A stretch of DNA of 64,000 bases from the NCBI RefSeq assembly GCF_014805685.1, contig NC_060887.1, positions 12,525,463 through 12,589,462 of the forward strand, in the 5' to 3' direction. This stretch comes from Silurus meridionalis (lineage: Eukaryota; Chordata; Actinopteri; Siluriformes; Siluridae). Shown here one piece after another: positions 58,605-64,000 of the stretch. How positions within the stretch are numbered: position 1 is the stretch's first letter; each line of letters begins with the position of its first letter. Position numbers and translations under genes: made by a program. The notes beneath the pieces were generated by a model. The model made no database searches and was not told the origin of the DNA. It saw nothing but the letters and a program-made list of their open reading frames with translations.

Positions 58605-58608
<4 letters not shown>
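58109..58608. mobile_element. 500-base Tc1-type element with long, near-perfect terminal inverted repeats
   Basis: The first about 85 bases (from TAGTACAGACCAAAAGTTTG..) and the inverse of the last about 85 bases (CAGTACAGACC..) agree almost completely. The interior is antisense transposase-derived sequence (..ccaccttttgctttgattactgctttgc.., ..ctaaaccatctcgattgggttcaggtccgg..). It sits between two TA microsatellites, fitting a TA target. Confidence 0.8.

Positions 58609-58678
<70 letters not shown>
58608..58678. repeat. (TA)n microsatellite
   Basis: About 34 TA units directly at the right end of the long-TIR element. A shorter TA tract (58,087-58,110) lies at its left end. Confidence 0.95.
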
Positions 58679-58681
<3 letters not shown>

Positions 58682-59444
58682 CAATTTTTAAAAAGTTAAA
58701 CACATTTAGTACAATTTCTGTTGACAAATAAGTCTAGAATTTGACGCAGCTAATATAATATGTAGCTCGTGGTTGAACTGATGCTAAAATGACAATATCA
58801 AAAAAATAAACAGAACTAGCTTACAGATTAACCCATGGATATTTAAATAACGGTCAAATTAAAATGCAAGGATGGACAAGACATCGTTTTGTTTCCTCAT
58901 ACACTGCAAATCTTCCAAAAATAGTGCTTAAAGGCAGTGAAAAAAACAAAAGGACATGTGAAGTGTTTTCTGTAGTTTTCACTGCGTTTAACAGTATTTT
59001 TTTTGAAGGTATGAGACCATTGGTAATTCCTTAAGAGTACAGAGTGCTAGTACCAAACTAAACTCTCTATTATGTTTCCTGTTCACACTGTTGCACTTTA
59101 TATTATCAGGGCAAACAAACTAAATCTAGCACAATGGTTGGGGTCTCAGGTGATAGAGGAAATCAATTCCAAAGCTCTCAGGGTTGTGTATCAAAAAGGT
59201 TTTATTACCAGAGATAAAAACTGAGCAGTTCCAGGAAAGCACTGAACATCACACAGTCTGAGCACACTCTTTTATACTTTTCTAACACTATTTTTATTTC
59301 TATAAGAAATCCAAACTTTCCATCATTTACCAACTGGATTTCTTTTCAAAATTGTATTATAACAGTGGCTAATTTAATGTTGACTATTAAAAAAAGAACA
59401 TCACTATGGTGCCTTCATGAGCATTCATTGAGCAGCAACACACA

Positions 59445-59567
59445 TACACTATATAGACAAAGGTGTGTGAAAACCTGTCCATATCAGCAATGTTTGCACA
59501 GTTTACTATAGTGCACTACCATGTCACATCCTCACTGTATCTCTATATACTTATATAATCCTTTATT

Positions 59568-59616
<49 letters not shown>

Positions 59617-60000
59617 GCGTCCATCCATCTATAAGGATTCATGTGTGCTTATGGTTTGAACACCCCATTCCACATTTGGTCCCAATATACTGTTGAAATA
59701 TCCTCCACTCTCCTGGGAAGAAGTAACATTAGATTTTGGAGTGTGTTTGTGGAGATTCGTGGTCATTTAGATACAAGGGTGTTAGTAAAGTCAGGTACTG
59801 ATGTAAGTGAGATGAGGAGGCCTTGGGGTGCAGTCAGTGTTCACATTCATCCCAAAGATGTTTATAGATCAGAGCTCTATAACAGGCCACTCATGATTTT
59901 AAACTCCAACTGATATAAACCTATAAACCATATGTTGGCTTTGTGCACAGGGGCATTGTCATGATGGAACAGGTTTGGGTCTCCTAGTTCAAGTAAAGAG
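59445..60000 (-). mobile_element. Tc1-like transposon relic, copy 11
   Basis: Antisense copy with 'acactatatagacaaaggtgtgtgaaaacctgtcc', an internal (CA)n tract (59,577-59,612), then the family blocks to 'ggtttgggtctcctagttcaagtaaag'. Confidence 0.7.
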
Positions 60001-60149
60001 AGATTTATTGCTGCATTATTTATCATCTATTGATGAACATCCTTTAGCAAAAATGATTAAAGAATGACAAAAAAAATTAGATTTTAGAATAGATTGTTGA
60101 AAGACTCGAGTCTGTTCTTGCAGAGCCTCACATTCACCCAGCCGAGTTT

Positions 60150-60780
60150 CTCTCCGTGCGACTCTATTGGTGGACTCGACATCTCCAGTTGACCAATCAG
60201 GTGGCGTGTTGTTGAAACGCTCCTAATGTCATATCAGGTCTAAAGCAGTCAGGCAGTATTGGGTGAGTTAATATTTTTTCCCGAATTTTATGCGGTTTAA
60301 ACAGCACTTATAGTGAGTATTCGGAGCGAATGTCGATTATTGATCGGTTGTAAGGTCTGAACAGGACTTGTGGTGTTTGGAGTTTCTACTGGGGGAGACA
60401 GTCGCCGCGTTGCGCTCGCGGGAGCGCCATTATTACCACCGAAGAAGCGCGCGGCGTCCTTCTTCGGCGCTTCTTCGCCCTTCGCTCTGTTGTTGTCAAG
60501 TGTTTTACAGCGACTCGACGCACTCGGTGCCATCAGCCTCCCTCCCCCTCCATCACCTGGCGTAAGCCGGCGCTCTGAGCATCTGACGCTGCAGATCTAT
60601 TTGTTCCTGACGGTCGGCGACATTTCTAGAGATCCTCCGCGTTAGCTCGGTTGCTAACGTTTGCACCAAGCAGCTAGCATGCTTCTTCCAGCTAGCACAG
60701 ACCCGGCTAGCTAGCCCAAGGCGTTGGCTGTGCTTTCTGACTAGCCTGCAAGTTCTAGCCACACTCCTGAATTTGTCCAT
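60150..60780 (+). promoter_or_regulatory. CpG-rich promoter of the downstream zinc finger gene
   Basis: ATTGG (60,166-60,170) and CCAAT (60,192-60,196) face each other, followed by CpG-rich DNA (60,380-60,660) and a possible donor TGGC|GTAAGC near 60,558. The only + strand gene downstream is the one starting at 63893, so this is its likely promoter and leader exon. The inference rests on composition and position only. Confidence 0.45.
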
Positions 60781-62756
60781 TAATACAAACTAGTTCCGCT
60801 GTCCTCCACACCAAGGGATATGTGATTGAGAATGTCCCAGCGGACAGGAAGTCCCTTCACCCTTTCCCTTCAGAATCACTTTTGGGCGGCTTGGCCAGTT
60901 TAGTCCTGTCCAGAGGTTACCCGAATATATGTGAAAGACACCTTCTCAATCAAAAACACAAAACAAAAAACTTGTTACGCCATAACATCAGAATTAAACG
61001 TATGCTTCAAAGTACTGCGTATACTCAATATGACCCAAGTGATCAGGGACGCATCTGGTGTTTGCGAAAAAAGCAGAAGTTGCTTGATGTTCAGGGATCA
61101 TTCAAAAAATCTTGATGTTTCATAGATTCTGGTGGAATTTTAAAGTATGCATTACTTTTCTCATATTTATAAAGCCCATATTAATTTATTTTTAAAAGCA
61201 AATTGTTTGCATTAGTTCCGTGCAGGAACTTCTTTTGTAACCTGAAGAGGGCGCTGTTCTTGAGTTCATTGAGTCTAGACTTGTTTTTGGCACCCTTTCA
61301 ATAAAGATGGGTCAAAGATCTTTTTATGGATAATCGGCATATTTTTGTTGCACCTCAACTTATTAAAATTCTAATTTTTGATTGCCGTAAAATAACAACA
61401 TAAATTCGCTACCCCACACGGTACTGAATAACTGCGATTAGTTTATATCTATATTTTGCTTGTAAAATATACAAGCCTGTTCCTGACAGTTTGTTACACC
61501 AGAATGTAAATATTGGGGGTCTCGGATACAGTGGTGGGCTGTTTGTGTTACCTGGGCCTTCAGTGGTGTCCTACCTGAATCAATCCACCTCTTAATAGCA
61601 TCATTATGACACCATGACTATAGAAACTAGAAGTCGAGTGAAATGTGATGCTGATTTATTATTACCAATTTTCTTTTCCGCTTCATTTCATTAAATCTGA
61701 CAGTTAATTCATAAGACATGGTACAGAAAATTGCTTACTTATTGAACAATAAAAGCCTCCCCCCTAGCGCCATCTGTTGGTACGGGAGAGTTGTGTTCTC
61801 TCGCACGGTTTGGTGAGTCGGATGCGCCTGCTTAACAATCGGCCTAATTTGTAGCGCAATCGTCCGATCAATCGTTCAGCCTCTAATAGGAACCATCAAT
61901 ATTATAGAGACTCAATATAACAGAGCGCTGGATCACTGACTGGTATCTCATACACTGAGAATAAATGCATTACTAAAACAAGAAACCCAACTAACACAAT
62001 TTAACAAATCTCCTTTCACTATCCACCACATATACCATCTCTAGCAGAAGCATCAACATTGGGAACACCTGGGAAATTTTTGCAGGTGAAAAAACGCTGC
62101 TTGCTTTTTATACGCACAGTTGTAGCTTTTGCGGTTTCCCTGTTTGGAGGCCGAATTAAGACTACTGACAAATGCTGGTATGAGAAAGTTACGTTCTCTT
62201 GTACACAATTTGGTGTGTCTGCTAATCGGACGAATTTTTCAGCGCAATCGGACGATGCTGATTAATTAGGTCGACCTTTATCTGTGCCCAAATCGATTTC
62301 TTCTCCTCTGTCAGCTATTGTGGAATGGAAAAAAAAACAGCTATTAATCAACATTAATATACATATACAAGCTTGTACTGTTTGCTACAAATGCCGTTTG
62401 CATGTATGCCAAATGAGACATCGGTCCTGTTCTTACTATTACAACTCACTCTGGCATGTTGCCTTAATGATCAGGCGTACGGCAGACTATACCCGATATT
62501 TCACCTCAGACTGAGACAAAATAAATCGACCACGAGACGCCCCGGATGTCTCGTCCTGATTGGTTATCTTTGAATCTTTGGTTTAACAAGGTTCTCCTTT
62601 AAAATAATAAAGTACCGCATGTCCTCGTAGTTCGAGTGGACTTGCTGTGACTTTATATTCACCACGAGTCACTAATAAGGACCTAAAGCGTAGTTCGCAC
62701 ACACCTATTACTAAGTAGTAACAGGATCCTAATGCGTAGCCGTCAATAAGTGAGGC

Positions 62757-62890
62757 ATGGGAACAAATCAATTAAATCACTGGAACCGGATCATTGAATC
62801 TCAGCCACGAGTAAGTAAGGCGTGGGAACGAGATCGTTAAGACGCGGGGATGCGATAATTGTCATAGCTTGCGAATGAGATAATTAACTG
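62757..62890. repeat. Degenerate tandem repeat, unit about 20-40 bases
   Basis: Successive versions of GTGGGAACGAGATCGTTAA: catgggaacaaatcaattaa, actggaaccggatcattgaa, cgtgggaacgagatcgttaa, and weaker versions after it. Confidence 0.55.
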
Positions 62891-62984
62891 CTGCCTTGCA
62901 GCGGCCACTTGTTCAATTAGTTAAAATGTAGACATTGTCGTAACTAGTAAGTGTAACTATACGATCACTAGACACTATTTTAAA

Positions 62985-63245
62985 CTTGCTTGTGGAGATT
63001 TCAGCCACAAAGGCGTTAGTAACAGGTACTGATGTAGGTGAGGAGACCTGAGGTGCAGTCAGTGTTTCAGTTCATCCCAAAAGGTATTCAGTAGGGTTGA
63101 GGTCAGAGCTCTATAGCAGGCCACTGAAGATCTTCCACTCCAGCCTATGAAGACTGTATGGTCTTGGAGCTGGCTTTGTGTTAACAGTTCGGAGGCACAT
63201 ATGGTTTGAAAAGTCAGATGTCCCAATAATTTTGTCCTTATAGCG
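62985..63245 (-). mobile_element. Tc1-like transposon relic, copy 12
   Basis: Antisense copy: 'cttgtggagatttcagccacaaaggcgttagta', 'gaggtgcagtcagtg', 'ggttgaggtcagagctctatagcaggccact' and 'gtcagatgtcccaataattttgtcc'. Deleted inside. Confidence 0.68.
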
Positions 63246-63892
63246 TATTACGACGACGTCGAATCAGCTGTGAAATCGCTGCATGTGTGAACTAGGTTTA
63301 TCTTTATTTGACATTTTTATTGCTGAAATTGTAAACAAGAATATCTGTGAAAACTAAACACATTAAGTGCATTTAATTGCCATGTTAAATCAAAATACAA
63401 ATAAAGTTTAAAGGTCCCTCCGCAGGGACTCATAATTATTCTCACCCGTGTATTTATGGGCCGCTGCAGAGGGACTTTTTGAGCGCACTGTATATAAATG
63501 AAAATATAAGAATCAATTTTCAAATGACTTCAAAAACGGTAACCGCGCTATACAGTGTTTTTTTTTTATGTTTCAGTTTGGAAACTCCCTGCCGTTTTCA
63601 TTTTCCTCCATTTTTTATAGCGTCTCCAGAGTTTAGCAGGCGGCGCGTCAGTAATTATGGTCCGTGGGAAACGCAGTGCTTCGTGTGTAGTTAAATGGAG
63701 TAAGCTGATTTTTGTAATCGTTACAGCCGCAGTGTGAACGTAGCAAAAGTCGTGATGGTCGTGACTTAACGCTCTCGTTCCTGAACTTATGGCCATGCTT
63801 CAGGATTCAGTTCTAGACGTAACCATCCAGTAAACCATCCAAACCCTCTAAACTAAAAGTTCTACCTGCTTGTGTGTTTGTTTTAGGCAGGC

Positions 63893-64000
63893 ATGGAGAG
63901 CTCGTCAGTGTACATGTGTTTCCCGTGCTACCGGGAGTTTCCTACACTTGAGGAAGTGCTGACACACCAGCTGACCTGCACTGCTGAGAACACACAACCG
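63893..64000 (+). CDS. 5' end of a C2H2-type zinc finger gene (runs off the window)
   Basis: 36 codons are visible: MESSSVYMCFPCYREFPTLE.., open to the edge. C9-x2-C12-x12-H25-x3-C29 forms a zinc knuckle of C2HC form. The YxC..C...F.TLEEVL.HQ pattern equals the first finger of znf526 and ZNF574, so this is probably a paralog of that group; znf574 is the natural candidate by synteny. The acceptor TTTTAG ends at 63886, and the ATG has GGC before it with G at +4, a good context. The symbol is left empty because only one finger is seen. Confidence 0.75.
   Translation, partial: MESSSVYMCFPCYREFPTLEEVLTHQLTCTAENTQP

Larger units (their letters stand above)
55960..60120. other. Intergenic, repeat-dominated
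   Basis: Between gsk3a and the next promoter. It holds a split SINE, Tc1-like copies, a 500-base long-TIR element and microsatellites, listed separately. 58,680-59,440 and 56,900-57,260 show no recognisable feature. Confidence 0.6.
60781..63886 (+). other. Probable leader intron of the downstream gene
   Basis: Non-coding between the CpG promoter and the acceptor TTTTAG ending at 63886. It contains two related repeats (61,786-61,875 and 62,187-62,262), a degenerate tandem repeat (62,757-62,890) and a Tc1-like copy (62,985-63,245). The rest shows nothing recognisable. Confidence 0.5.

Overview
The window is nuclear DNA from a vertebrate, almost certainly a teleost fish. It has widely spaced multi-exon genes with GT-AG introns, CpG-rich promoters, very abundant (CA)n and (TA)n microsatellites, and a heavy load of degraded Tc1/mariner-type transposons typical of ray-finned fish. 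Nothing in the sequence fixes the species. No bacterial, viral or CRISPR feature was seen.

Three genes can be reconstructed exon by exon, and each joined reading frame closes without a frameshift. (1) cic (capicua, short-isoform type) is on the + strand, with 20 coding exons from 7402 to 23014 and 1360 codons. Its first coding exon, only 52 bases at 7402-7453, was identified by its conserved M-F-[SV]-W junction. A CpG-rich promoter with CCAAT boxes, a YY1-like site and an octamer lies at about 4.8-6.2 kb. (2) znf526, a 19-finger C2H2 protein, is on the - strand, with 7 coding exons from 31098 to 26793 and 1051 codons. It is tail-to-tail with cic. (3) gsk3a (glycogen synthase kinase-3 alpha) is on the + strand, with 10 coding exons from 33722 to 53525 and 440 codons. 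It is head-to-head with znf526 across about 2.6 kb that carries a perfect CRE, a CpG-rich stretch and a ZNF143-like motif. At the right edge a fourth gene begins (ATG at 63893). It encodes a zinc finger resembling the first finger of znf526/znf574, and only 36 codons fit.

These genes belong to one conserved vertebrate neighbourhood (human 19q13.2 carries CIC, ERF, GSK3A, ZNF526 and ZNF574 close together). Functionally the locus combines an HMG-box repressor controlled by RTK/ERK signalling (CIC), a Ser/Thr kinase of insulin and Wnt signalling (GSK3A), and poly-zinc-finger putative DNA-binding proteins. Their adjacency is synteny, not an operon.

The rest is non-coding. 1-4.8 kb is microsatellite-rich upstream DNA with one doubtful terminal exon. 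Introns and flanks hold at least twelve relics of one Tc1-like family, two mariner relics, further Tc1-like pseudogenes and tRNA-derived SINE copies. A hAT-like insertion with a clear target-site duplication splits one SINE, and a 500-base inverted-repeat element has near-perfect long termini. In gsk3a intron 8 three DNA transposons are nested inside one another. The most interesting functional signal is that three cic 5' splice sites are each followed within about 10 bases by CA repeats, and one gsk3a 3' splice site uses a CT microsatellite as its polypyrimidine tract. I did not find a convincing novel multi-gene system.
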